From contig NC_134535.1 in the NCBI RefSeq assembly GCF_050624435.1, positions 129,446,731 to 129,510,730 of the forward strand: DNA of 64,000 nt. The letters run 5' to 3'. Positions 12,001 to 24,000 of this stretch are shown here, piece after piece. Both the position numbers and the translations under genes were made by a program. A model generated the notes under the pieces. It saw only the letters and a list, made by a program, of their open reading frames with translations. It had not been told where the DNA came from and did not search any database. The DNA comes from Tenrec ecaudatus (Eukaryota; Chordata; Mammalia; Afrosoricida; Tenrecidae). Position 1 is the first letter of the stretch. The number at the start of each line of letters is the position of its first letter.

Positions 12001-15000
12001 TGACCCAACCTGATTCAGGATTAGACCACCACTCATTCGGCAAGGGAATTTGGCGTAAAGATATATCTACGACCCAAATCGATGGTCTGTCCCCCATGAA
12101 TTAAAAAAATTTATTTATCCCCGCCCCCCGACGAATTTTCAAGCGGGGCCTGAGAAGCAGTCCCTTTCTCTTCAGTGATCCACACTGTGGGCTAGGGAGT
12201 CGTGCCCCTCCCCGAGGGAGTAGAGAGGGTGCCGTCTGCAGAGAGAGGAAAAGGGACAGAGGTCAGGGGCGGGAGACAGCAGGGATAGTACAGGCCTCCA
12301 GGCGCAAGGCCTCCTCACAGACTCAAGCATTAAGGCGAGAGTTGAGCGAGTATGACTGATATCAAAAACTGACCTACATAATCACTGGTTACGCTACAAT
12401 TAGAGACGTGGGGTGGCCTGGTCCTTGCTTCTGTGCCATTGCTGTCACAGTGCTCAGGGTCTGAATAGAACAAGAAAGAAAAACGAGGTGCATTTCAGTC
12501 AATGTCTGGAAACGGGAATGACCGGGCCTAAAAGCTCATAGCAGGTCCCACATCCAGCATGGCGAGTGCTGACCAGGAACAGCCCTCTCAGAAAGGAGAA
12601 CTGCCCCACGGGGGTCCCAGAGGCCGAGCAACTTCACAGAAGTAGATTGCTTTCTCTTTCTCTTTCCAGAACTGGATTTGAACAGCCAACCTTCTGCGTA
12701 GTAACCCAACACTGAACTCACTGCACCACCAGGGATCCCAATAGCATATACTCCAATCAACCAAACCCACTGCTATCAGGTCACTGGGGACAAGGGGTGA
12801 CTCTATCGAAGTAGAACCACCCCTATTTGGGGTTTCCAAGGCTCTGAGTCTTTACAGGATCAGACAGCGTTACCAGTGTGTAGCCTCGTGGTAACCCCCT
12901 ACACTACCAGGGCTCCTCCTAAGAGCACAGAGACCCACTGCCATCGAGTCATCCGACTCTCAGTGACTCTCTAGGGCAGAACAGAACTGCTCCCAAGGTG
13001 CCCCGAGCGCAGAAATCTTCCCTGGAGCACACAGCCTCATAGTAGAAGGCAGGTTTAAACCGCCAACCTATCAGCAACTCAACATCGAACCCACAAGTGC
13101 CAGCAGGGCCCCTTCCTGAACAGCAAAGTCAGCTACAATACCCGCACCAGTCTCATCGGACGATGCATGAGCAGTTGGAGTGCCTTTCCAGGAGCGCTGT
13201 CTGCCTCTGAGAATGCCAACAGTGCCACCTGCTGCACGGGGATCAGAAAAAGACTCAGAGGTCTAGAAGTCGCGCATCTCTGAAACCTACCGAGATCACT
13301 GCTCAAATTAGTGTTGCACTTTGAAAAGGAGAAAATTACCATCACTAGCTCACGCTTAACTGATGGGTATGGTGCACATGACTTCATGTGATCAATTTTC
13401 AGTGTGCCCAAACACAATTAGACCACCAGGCCCAGGATCGACATCCTCAAGCTACTCTGGGTGTTCAGCACAATATGGATGGACGGATGTGACTTAGGCA
13501 GCGGAATAAGCATTTGAATCCAATGGTGTCCTTTGCTAACTGCTACTAATGGCCCAAAGCATTCCACTTTCTGTGCTCTGCGCACGCACTTCCGCAGAGA
13601 GGACGGCACACTCCCTAAGCGGACTTGAATATGCAGAAAGCAGTTACTCTGACCTCGCGCCTCTGGGGAATCCGAGGAGATGGTTGGAGTTTGCTTCACT
13701 GATAAAGCGAGCGCCAGCTCCAGGTCTCTGTGATAGAGCTTGTCATCTAACGCCATCCTGAAACAGACACAGGGGCAGCGATTATCCACCCCAACCGTGA
13801 GTGGCTCGAGCCTCACAAAGATGCTCTCAAATTAAAATCATCCCCATGAACTGGCCTTTGAAGGTAAGACTTCTGAAACGGAGAAGAGGTTTGGAAGTAT
13901 GTATCTCTGCACGCGCTATTTCCTTTCCACGGATTCTCCTTACCACCAGTCCCGTCCAGCTGGGAAGCACCTTCTCAATCTCAGAAAGACTTGGCTCACA
14001 CATACATCACTCTGCTTTAGGCAGCTGTGATTTGAACCAAGTCCACAGCTGGCGGCTGTCGAGTAGTGTGCTCCTGAGCAGAACTGACCCGCGGGGTTTG
14101 CTTGGCGATGACCTTTGTGCGAGCAGCAGAATGCTAGGCCCTCCTTCCGGGACATTGCTGGGTGGGCTCAAAGCACTACCTTTAGGTTTGCCGTTAGGGG
14201 CACACCAATGTTACCACCCAGGGACCATACTGACGGAAGCACACATATTTCCATCTGTCCCCTCAGCTACACCGGAACAAAGTCTTTGCCCAGCACTTAC
14301 TGTGCACAGGCCTTACCCTAGACGGCCCTAAAGTGCCTTCATGCGGGCTGAAATCACAGGAGAGGAGACGTAAAATCAGTGCCCGAGTTCATTCCACCCA
14401 TGGCGACTCTACAGGACAGGGTAGGACTGTCCTGTGGGTTTCCCAGACTGTTACTCCTGAAGGGAGTAGAAAGCCTGGTCTTTCTCCCCAGGAGCTGCTG
14501 GTCGTTTCAAACTGTGGACCTGGTGGTGAATAGGCCACCAGGACTCCTCCAAGACACGCCACAGCTACCCCACACAAGGACAGTGTCCAGTGCTACGGTG
14601 TGTGACAGGGGAAACCAAAGGCAGTAGCCAAGGAAGGGTTCCATGACAGAGCAAGTGCTTTCCGTTTGCACATTTCTTACACACGGAATAAAAGACACGT
14701 GGCTTTAGTGTGTCGCACTGCTTCACGGAAGCTCCCTGTCACCAAGACGAATCCCTGTCGTAGGCAGACTAGCACTTCAGCCCTTTTGATGGCCTGATTC
14801 GAAGGACACAACTCCGTGAATGTGATGGCGAGGCTCTTCTTTGAAGGCAGAAGAACAGCCAGGGGGTGTAAGCGTGCCTGTGGGTTCTTTACGCTCAAAT
14901 GAAGGAAGACTGTTGGAGTCCTCATGGAGACACAGCGCTCCAAGCTGGATCTGTTTGGAATGACAAGGCAACTCACCCATTCCACGGTGTCTTACCTCTC

Positions 15001-18000
15001 ACCTTTTATTAGGGGCTTTCTCTTGCAGTGGGGAGTCTTCCTTCTTGAGTTTTGTCAACTTGGGTTTTGGTTTTTCTTGTTTCAACTCTTTTGTGTCTGT
15101 TCTAGGCTTCTTCTTTAAGGATGCAGTTGAAACAAAATCACCTATTTGTGTGTGAATTAAAAATAAAAGGGCATGAAATCTGCTTCTCTTGAAGAAAGAA
15201 AGTGATTTTCTTAACAGCTGAAATCCAGTAGTTTATCTCTTGAAGTTTTAACACCCAAGGAGAAATTCTACATCTCCCCCATTTTACAATGTTCCACTGG
15301 TGTGCCATGGCTCCTCCTCTGCTTTCTAAAACACCATCCTATCTGACGCCGATTAGTGAACGAGAACCACTTGCCTGTGGCTCCGTGAGTCTGAAGAGGG
15401 ACTTCTGGAGTTGAGCTGGGCTGGGCTGTTTGCCTAAAGCTTATTAAACTAGTGTGTACACGGGAAAGGAAACGTGAGTAGTCGGAAATCTGTGAAGCCA
15501 TTAGAGAAATTATGTCAGACACCACGGGGGAATTTTAACATGTTGAAAATTATTTTTGTAAACGGCTCCTAACATTCTTCTTTCAGGGTCCTATCTGTCC
15601 CTAATACAGTAATCAGGATAGGATAGGAGTTAGAAGCATCAGAACATACGGAAGGGGGAGAAAGCTCCAATTCGAAGCTTGTTGCCATAGTATCTACACT
15701 CTTTCCGTGAGAATATACCGCATATGCTCGAGGATAAGCCGGCTGACAATCAGCCGAGGCACCTGATTTTACCACAAAAACTGCATTAAAAATGTGCTGA
15801 GAAACTTGGCTGATACACGAGAATATACAGTAGCTTTTCTCCGATCCTACCAATATAATTGTTAGACCAGGTTGACTAAAGAAACCAAACCAGTGACACT
15901 CACAAGTGTGTCAGAGAAGTAGTTACACATCAGGAGAACATCCCAGCCCAGGCCAGCTCAAGTCTGGAAGTCCACCACGAGTCCCTCAGTCCCTCTGCAG
16001 ACTCACAAAGCCACAAGCAATGATGCAGAATGCAGGAACATCACAGGTTGGCGGGTGCAAAGCCGTGTGGATCCAACGGTGGGGGCCACATCACAGGGCT
16101 CTGGCTGCCATCAGGGTCAGCCCTTAGGAAAGGTGAAGGCAGAGAGAGGGGGAGGTTCTCAGGACCCTCCTTATGAGAAGGCCATGACCACACGGTGGCC
16201 CCATCAGGCTGCGACCTGACTGACAGGTTGAATGCCACCCCTGCTTTGGTTGTGGCAGTTACATGACATTATGGGACTGCCACAGTACTTTCGACATTTC
16301 CAGCAAAGGGGTGTTGTTTTTTTCTGTTCCACCTGCCAGTAGAGCTGACACAGCTCTCCTGCTGACCTTCCTTCACCACATAAAGCAGTTGGTGTGGCAT
16401 TCGACACATGCATGCCACATGTATGGACTTTGGTGTAGCATTAACTAAATCCTTTGTCGATCCCCAACCGTTACTGGTGATCCCATACACGGGAGAACAA
16501 AGCGCTGCCTGGTCCTGCAGTGTCCCCATGCCCAGGTGCAGATGGGAGAGTTGTGGCAGTGTTGTCATTGGCTGATGTCCAAAAGCAGATCGGCGGGCTT
16601 GTCGCTAGGCCATCTCAGCTTGGAAGCTCTGCTGAAACGTGTTCAGCATCACGGCCACACAGAGCCTCCACTGAGGAGCGGTGGCTGCACATGAGAGACC
16701 AAACCGGTTGGAAATCAAACCGGGTCTCTTGCACGGTTGTCTCCCTTAGGCTCCCCAAGTGGGAATACAAAATGTCTGTGATTCCCTCCCTCGCCCCACA
16801 GTGTGCAGAAAATACTAGTGATTCGTATATATATCTGGTGACAGACCAGCGACCGAAATAAAAAGCTGTTATGTTATATTCTGTACTATTGCATACCCAG
16901 TTTTAGACTCGTGTATGGTTATGATGAAGGCAAAGTACAGATTTCTTCAAATCCTAGGAATTACTAAATATTAGATTTATAGAGAACTCAGGTGTCTGAA
17001 AGAAAACCAAACCAAACCAAAAACCTATGCTTTTTTGAGACCTAACAATGTAGTGAAAAGCTTCTCAGAGTGTTTGCCTAAAGCTCCCTTATTAATGGAG
17101 GTGAGTCAACAGAGGACTCAATGCGGCACACCTCAAGCCTGATCTGCCTTCAAGGTTTGGTTTGGTTTTATAATTAACGGGATTTCTACCCTGCATTGTG
17201 TAGCACGCTCTTATTTCAGAAGGACAGTGTTTACCTTCTTGAGGGGAGGTAACAGACATGCCCTGGATCTTGAGTCGTTAAGGTCTAACGAGCCACTCTC
17301 CCCTGGCTCTGTTCATGTATCACACTTACCTATGTACTTCTTATGTATGTGGTAGCAGCATAATTATCCCCAGTTCTCAGAAAAGTACTTCCCCAGCTCT
17401 ATGCCAAATAGAAGGTGTCCCTGAGTGGGGAAAATGGTTCAGCACTTGACTACTAACCACAAGGTTGGCGGTTCAACCTGCTCAGGGGCACCTCAGAAGA
17501 CAGGCTTGGGGATCTTCTTTCCAAAAGGCCACAGCCTCGAACACCCCACAGTGATGCTACTCAGCACACGTGGTCCTCACGGGATGAGATCAACTCAACA
17601 GCAACCGACGACAAAACCCACCCGGCCCACCACCGTCACATGGACTCTGACTCCCGAAAGCCTGCAGAGCAGCATCGACCGGCTCCTCCTTAGGGTTTCA
17701 GAGACTGTAATTCTCTTAGGAAGCAGCTTCATCTTTCCCTCACAAAAGAGCTGGGGAATTTTTTGGTTTTGTTTTTAAATCATTTATTGGGGGCTCATAC
17801 AACTCTTATCACAATTCATCCATCCATCCATTGTATCAAGCACATTTGTACATTTGTTGCCGCCATCATTCTCAAAACATCTGGGGCATTTGAATAGCTG
17901 GCTCTGTGGTTGGCAGCCCCATGCTTAACCTGCGGCACATCGGGGATGCCTTAAATAGCAACGCCACCAGGTAAATGCTGAGAATACGAAGTTTCCGAAT

Positions 18001-21000
18001 CTTGTAAGCACGAAGCTTCCACTTACCATCGCTGTCAGAGTCTTCGAACTGTGAATAATTGACTGGTTTCTTATGCCTATGACCAAGACAGAAAATTTTA
18101 TTTACACAAATGTCAACTTCTCACCTCTCCTTCCTCAAAGTCATTAATGATCTTTGAATAAATGAATATATGTTTGGATTTCTGCCAAGTATCTTTAAAC
18201 TTAAAACATGACATGCGCTCCACAGGAGGGATTTAGGATTCTCAAAATTCCCTGCCATTGAGTCAGTGTTTGCCAAGACAATAAATCTTTATGGGTGTAA
18301 AAAGCCTCACCATTCTCCCCAGATTTAGAGTTAGCTGAAATCATTATTATCTCTTCTACTTTAATGTTAGATGGGATTTGTATAAAAAGTGACTAGTACA
18401 GGTTACTGGGAAAATATGATGGTGAATGGAAAAGAAAATTAATTCAGGTGACCAAAAAGACTAATTCATACGATAATGCGTATATTTAACACACTATGTC
18501 ATTGGTATTGAGTATTTTACGTTTCTGTTGTAGATGTTCCTTTGTTTTCTATGTGCATTCTTAATGCAAGTGGGGTATGAGGATGAAACAAATGCTATGA
18601 GTTGTTGATGGGAAACCGATCCGCTCTGTAAGCCACCCAATTCTCAATACAAACAAATTATGGATAAATGGAATTAAAAGATAATGTAATTTCTTTGGAA
18701 GCCTCCTCATATTCGTTCACTCAGGTGTGCAGGTCTTCTAAATCCTCATACATTTCAATACACAATGCCAAAAAATCCACTCGGCAACCTGAACACCACA
18801 CTGGTTGGAAAAGTCTTGGAACACCGGAAAACTATCAAGCTCATAGTAATGGGCGTATTTTCCAAATTTCTAAATTTCCCTTGATATCTCATATTTGTTC
18901 ACTGGCAACAAATATCACCAGCTGCTGTCTTTGAAACGGCATGCTCACAATTCACTTTCCCCAAAATGTGCATCAACTCAAGTGAGAATAACCCAGTCTG
19001 GTGGTCAGTCCATGAAGAGAGGCTGGTTCTCCTTGGAATTCAATCACAACACAGGAATGCTTCTCCCTGAGCATACAGTCAGTATGTTTAGTGCTTTATG
19101 CATACTTCCCCTTTCCTCTGTTTTTCAGTACATGAAAGTATATATTGAGTATATGTAGCATTGAGGATTCTTTTTTTCAAGTGTACTTTTGTTGTTACTC
19201 TCCTATTCTTTCAAGGATTTGAGTTGTACACATATGGAAAACCCTTAATAAATTCTGATCATAAATAACAGCAAAATAAAAGCCCAAGCCATTATGAACA
19301 AAAGTACCCTCAAGGATGCAGTGAGCTAAGTAAAACCGCCTTTCCACCTTTCTTTCTTTCAACTGAGCAGTGACAGCAAATGATACAGTAACTACTAGGG
19401 CAATTAGGTGCCACTGCCTTGAGCTGTGCAAAGGAGCTGGCGGTGCACCACTGCAGTACAGATGGTAAAACAGCGAAGAAAGCAAAGAACCTCTCTAACC
19501 CCTGCACCGGCGGGTCCTCTTCACCTGGTACTGTCGCGACAGCAGGCTCTCCTTCGTGGACTTCCTGAAAGGTCCCAGTGACTTTGGAGGGCGCAGGTCA
19601 ACATCTGTGCTGCTAACCTCACTGTCCCCTACATTCACGTCATAAGCAAATGCTATAAACAGTACTTCCAAAGTATAGCCCAAGTGCATTGATTTTATTC
19701 CATTTTTGCTAATATGCTCTTCCAAACTACTACCCAATGATCTAAAGCCTACAAATCTCTAGAATGCAGAAATTATTGAATATCATACTCAAGTAAAATT
19801 TTGTTGAAGATAATTGAAAGAAAAAAGAAAGACTGCAAAAGTATAGCTGCCAGAAATTCAAGTTGAACTCTGAAGAGAGCACGGCACAGGGATATCAGTG
19901 CTGACGTCGATGAAGGCAGAGAGTAACAGAAAGACGTACACTTATATCTGACTGACCGTGCAAAGGCCTTGAACTGTATGAACCCTAACAAACTACAGAT
20001 ACCAGGGTACAGAATGGAAATTCCAGAATACTTAACTGTGTGCATGCAGAACCTGCACACAGACTAAGAGGCAGTCTTTTGGCAGAACAAAGGAATACTG
20101 TGTGGTTTAGATGTGCATCCGGGCTGTATCCTTTCACCAAACATATTCAATCTGCACGCTGAGCAAGCAGTCCAAGCAGCTGGGCTCTATGAAGATGAAG
20201 GTGAGATCAGGCTCATGAATATAGCACATGCAGATAGCACAGCGCTGCTTGCTGAAAGGAAGGAAGAATTGACGCACCTGTTGGGGCAATCATAAAAGCT
20301 TTCCCTATGGCTTATTCCAGACATGACACCGAAGAGGAGCACTGTCACATGCATCGTCAAACAGAACATTCTAAGCTCTATTCTGCAGGACAGCACGATC
20401 AGCGATGCCAGTGACAGGACACTACACATGCGCCTACAAGGAAGGCCTGTCAACACGATGGCCACGAGACTTCCACACCACCCACGGATGAGGTAAGGAC
20501 TTCTCTCTCATGCCGTGCGAAACTGACCCAGCATGAACCAAGATGCACTGCTAATTACCGGTAACTAAAATATCAAAACTAGAAACAGAAAAGAAGGATC
20601 AGTAGTTATAAAATATGGCCTTGGGGACAGACACCATGCCAGAGATAGCATGATAGAATTGTGTCAATAACAAAAACAGCAACTATACATGTAAACCTTG
20701 CCAGACGGAACACGCAAGGATCAAACTGAGATGATGGAGAGGCTCGATGTCATCCGTCAGAACAAGGTCAGGGGCTGACTGCAGAACAGACCGTCGAGAG
20801 CTCACAGACGAGCTCGAGTTAGAGCTGAAGAAGGTGTCGCGTCCAGGAGAGCCACACTAAAACCTCAACTGTATCTCCCTTGAATGTAGAGACCCTCGCA
20901 AGAACAGATGGACAGACGTATCAAACATAATGCCCAACAAGTTGTGGGATGACTTCAAGGACATCACACATGAAGAAAGCAAAAGGTCGTTTTCATGAAA

Positions 21001-24000
21001 TATGTAACACCTAGAGTTAGAAAACCAAAAAGGGAAAACAGAGTATTTTTCAAACTGAAATAACTGAAGGGGAGAAAAAAAAACAAAAAAAACCCCACTA
21101 AGGATTGTATGCGAAAACATCAAGTTACATAAGAAGCATCCAAGGAAGATGTACAGAATAGAAAGAAGCACTACACCCAAAACAACTGTAGACATTCAGC
21201 CACTTTAAGAAGCAGCATGTGATCAAGAAACAATGGTATGACAGAAAGAATCCAAGCTGCTGGGGGGGGGGAGGAGGAGGGAAGGGGGTGTGGCCACACG
21301 GGTTGTGGAAAACAGTACCCACTGTCAATGAGTCAATCCCTTACAAGAGTGGAGCAGAACTATTCCACAGCGTTTTCAAGACGATGACTCTTTACAGGAG
21401 CAGAAAGCCTCCTCTTTCCTCCTTGGAGTGGCCAGTGAGTTTTACCTGCTGACCTTACAGTTAGCAGCAGGCTTCAGGAATCGCCAAATGAAATGTTTTT
21501 ACAAACAGATACAACACTGGAAGTGATTACTCCAAGTGATTATGCCAGAAAAGTTGGGCAACAGACTGGAAGAGATCCATACTTGCAAGGATTGCAAAGA
21601 AAATGTGATCCAAAAGAACGCGGATGTTCCCCACAAATAATAATACTGCACAGGTGTTAACTTCTGCCAGAGATCTCTCTAATTCACTTGCAATAGTCCA
21701 TCCACAGAGAACTGCCAAATAGCCGATCAAAATTCAGAAAAGGATATGGAACGAGGGACATCAATGTTGAGGTCGCATGGATCTTGACTGAAAACAGAAT
21801 ACTAAATTACCTGTGTCACTGTCAATGCAAAGGTATTTGTGTGGATAATAAATTATGGGTAACATTGCAAAGAATGAGAATTCCAGAACACATCTGCATA
21901 AACCAAGATAAGTTATTCAAACAAACTGCATGGCTTAAAATCCAGGTGTGCCAGATTGTACCCTCTCACCATACTTATTCAATCTACATGCTTTGCAAGT
22001 AATCCAAGAAGCTCATCCAGAGTGAAGGAAGGCTTTTAATCTGATTTCCTGCATATGAAATCCAGGATAGGTAAATCTATAGAGAAAGTGGATTCAGGGT
22101 TTCTTGGGGATGTGGCAGGGGAGGTTGGGGGAAATTGGGGAGCTAATAACAATGAGTCCAAGAAAGAAGAAACTATTCTAAAATCGATTGTGGTAATGAC
22201 AGTCCGGTTCTTCTTTATGTCATTGAACAATGGAATTGTATGATATGCGGATTATGTGCCAATAAAACTGTTTAATTAAAAACAGATCAGAAGAAGGCTC
22301 ATTAGCAAGCTGCAAGATGTAGATGATACAATCTTACTTGCTGAAAAGACAAAGTGAAGCACTTACTAACGAAGTTCAAAGGACTGCAGCCTTCTGTATG
22401 GATTATGCTTCAACATAAAGAGAACAAAACCCCCACACATGGACAAATAAGAAACAAGATGATAAAGGGGGAAATGATCGCAGTTGTCAAAGATTTCATT
22501 TTATTTGGATCTATAATCAACATGCAAAGAACCAAGTATCAAGAAAGGAAACCATGCAACAAGGAGGGCATAGAATGCCAGGTGGACTGAGAGGAATTAC
22601 TGAGAGACAAATGATGGGTGAACTTGAGAGTGAGGCAGGAGGAAAGTAAAAGGAAATTGAGGAAAGAATAAGGAGGCCAAAGCTATATAGAGAGGTATAA
22701 ATATAAGCACGTATATATGTAAATATGTCAATATATAAGGATAGCAAGTACATATATTTACATACTAAAGTATTAAGTACAACGAACTTTGGACCTCTAC
22801 TCGTCCTCCTTAAACATACAAACACTTTGTTCTAATAACCTGGCACTATGTGATACTCACATTCCCAACACAATCACTGAAGACAAAATGAGTGCATAAG
22901 CAAATGTGATGAAGAAAGTTGATGGTACCCGGCCATTAAAGATACAGTGCCTGGGGCCTTAAAGGTCTGAAGTTAAGCAAGCATCTATCTAGCAGGGAAG
23001 TAACCAAGCCCACATGAAGAAGCACACCAGCCTGTGTGATCATGAAGTGTTGATGGGATAAGGTATCAGAAGATCAAAAACAACTATATGAATGTGAAGG
23101 AGAGGGGTCAGAGTGGAGACCCAAAGTCCATCTGTAGACAACTGGACATCCCTTCACAGAAGGGACAATTCAGCCAGGGTGCAGTTTAGCACCAATAAAA
23201 CACACAACAGTCCTCTGGTTCTTTAATTTCCACACTATCATGACCCCAGTTCTACCTCACAAATCCTGCTAGACCGGAGTATGTACACCAGTACAGATAA
23301 GAGCTTTCGACACGCTGACCAGGACAGACAAACCCCTCAGAAATAGTAATGGGTATAGAGACATCATGAGGGTAGAGGGTAGAGGAACGGGAGGAAAGAG
23401 GGAACCGATAGAAACGATGGATGTTTAACACCCCCCTCAGGGGAGCGAACGACAGAAATGGGGGTGAAGGGATACAGTGGAAGGTGAAGATAGGGGGGGG
23501 GGTATATATATACTTTATCAAGGGTTCACGGAGAGGAAAAAAAAGAGCTGATAATAAGGGCTCAAGTAGAAAGATAATGTTTTGAAAGTGACAATGGCAA
23601 CATACGTACGAGTTTGCTTGATACAACTGATTTACGGATTTTTATACTATCTGTAAGAGCCCCCAATAAAATGGTTTAAATTTAAAACTGAAAGAAATCA
23701 AACGATGTATTGCATTTGGAAAATCCGCTGCAAAAGACTTATTTAAGTAGGGTATGTGAATTATATGTTAACAAACTGGTCAATAAAAAACTTCTTAAAA
23801 TGTTTTTTTTTTTAAGCAAAGCTATCCCTTTGAAGACTAAAGTGCGCCTTGTCCAACTCATGGCACTTTCATTCCCCTTATACGCATGGGAAAGCTGGAC
23901 GATGAATAAGGAAGACCGAGGAACAATCAATGCCTTTTCATGATCAAGACGGAAGATACCATGTGCTGCCAGACGCAAAAACAAATCTTTGTTGGCAGAC

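Larger units (their letters stand above)
12461..13647 (-). other. RAD51AP1 intron 5
   Basis: Three antisense AfroSINEs in a row (12560-13112) fill almost half of the intron. 13113-13647 is unremarkable. Confidence 0.8.
13758..15002 (-). other. RAD51AP1 intron between exons 3 and 5
   Basis: This 1.2 kb interval should hold coding exon 4 but none was found. Two antisense AfroSINEs (14040-14195, 14375-14550) take part of it; the remainder is unique sequence. Confidence 0.75.
15142..18026 (-). other. RAD51AP1 intron 2
   Basis: Contains a 113-base MITE (15718-15830), a SINE-like repeat (16440-16720), a sense AfroSINE (17420-17620), an antisense family T tail (17765-17880) and an AfroSINE head (17882-17965). 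No gene is seen. Confidence 0.8.

Noticed and set aside
14100-14290. Candidates for RAD51AP1 exon 4 (minus strand, EGT...SVSMVPG-like reading)
   Set aside because: The splice sites are poor, the phase does not fit, and part of the match lies in an AfroSINE.
13801-14331. 176-codon plus-strand open frame
   Set aside because: It overlaps an AfroSINE and is antisense to the RAD51AP1 intron; no protein resemblance.
14820-14930. KEPTGTLTPP-like reading as exon 4
   Set aside because: The only acceptors put it in the wrong frame and there is no donor at the expected end.
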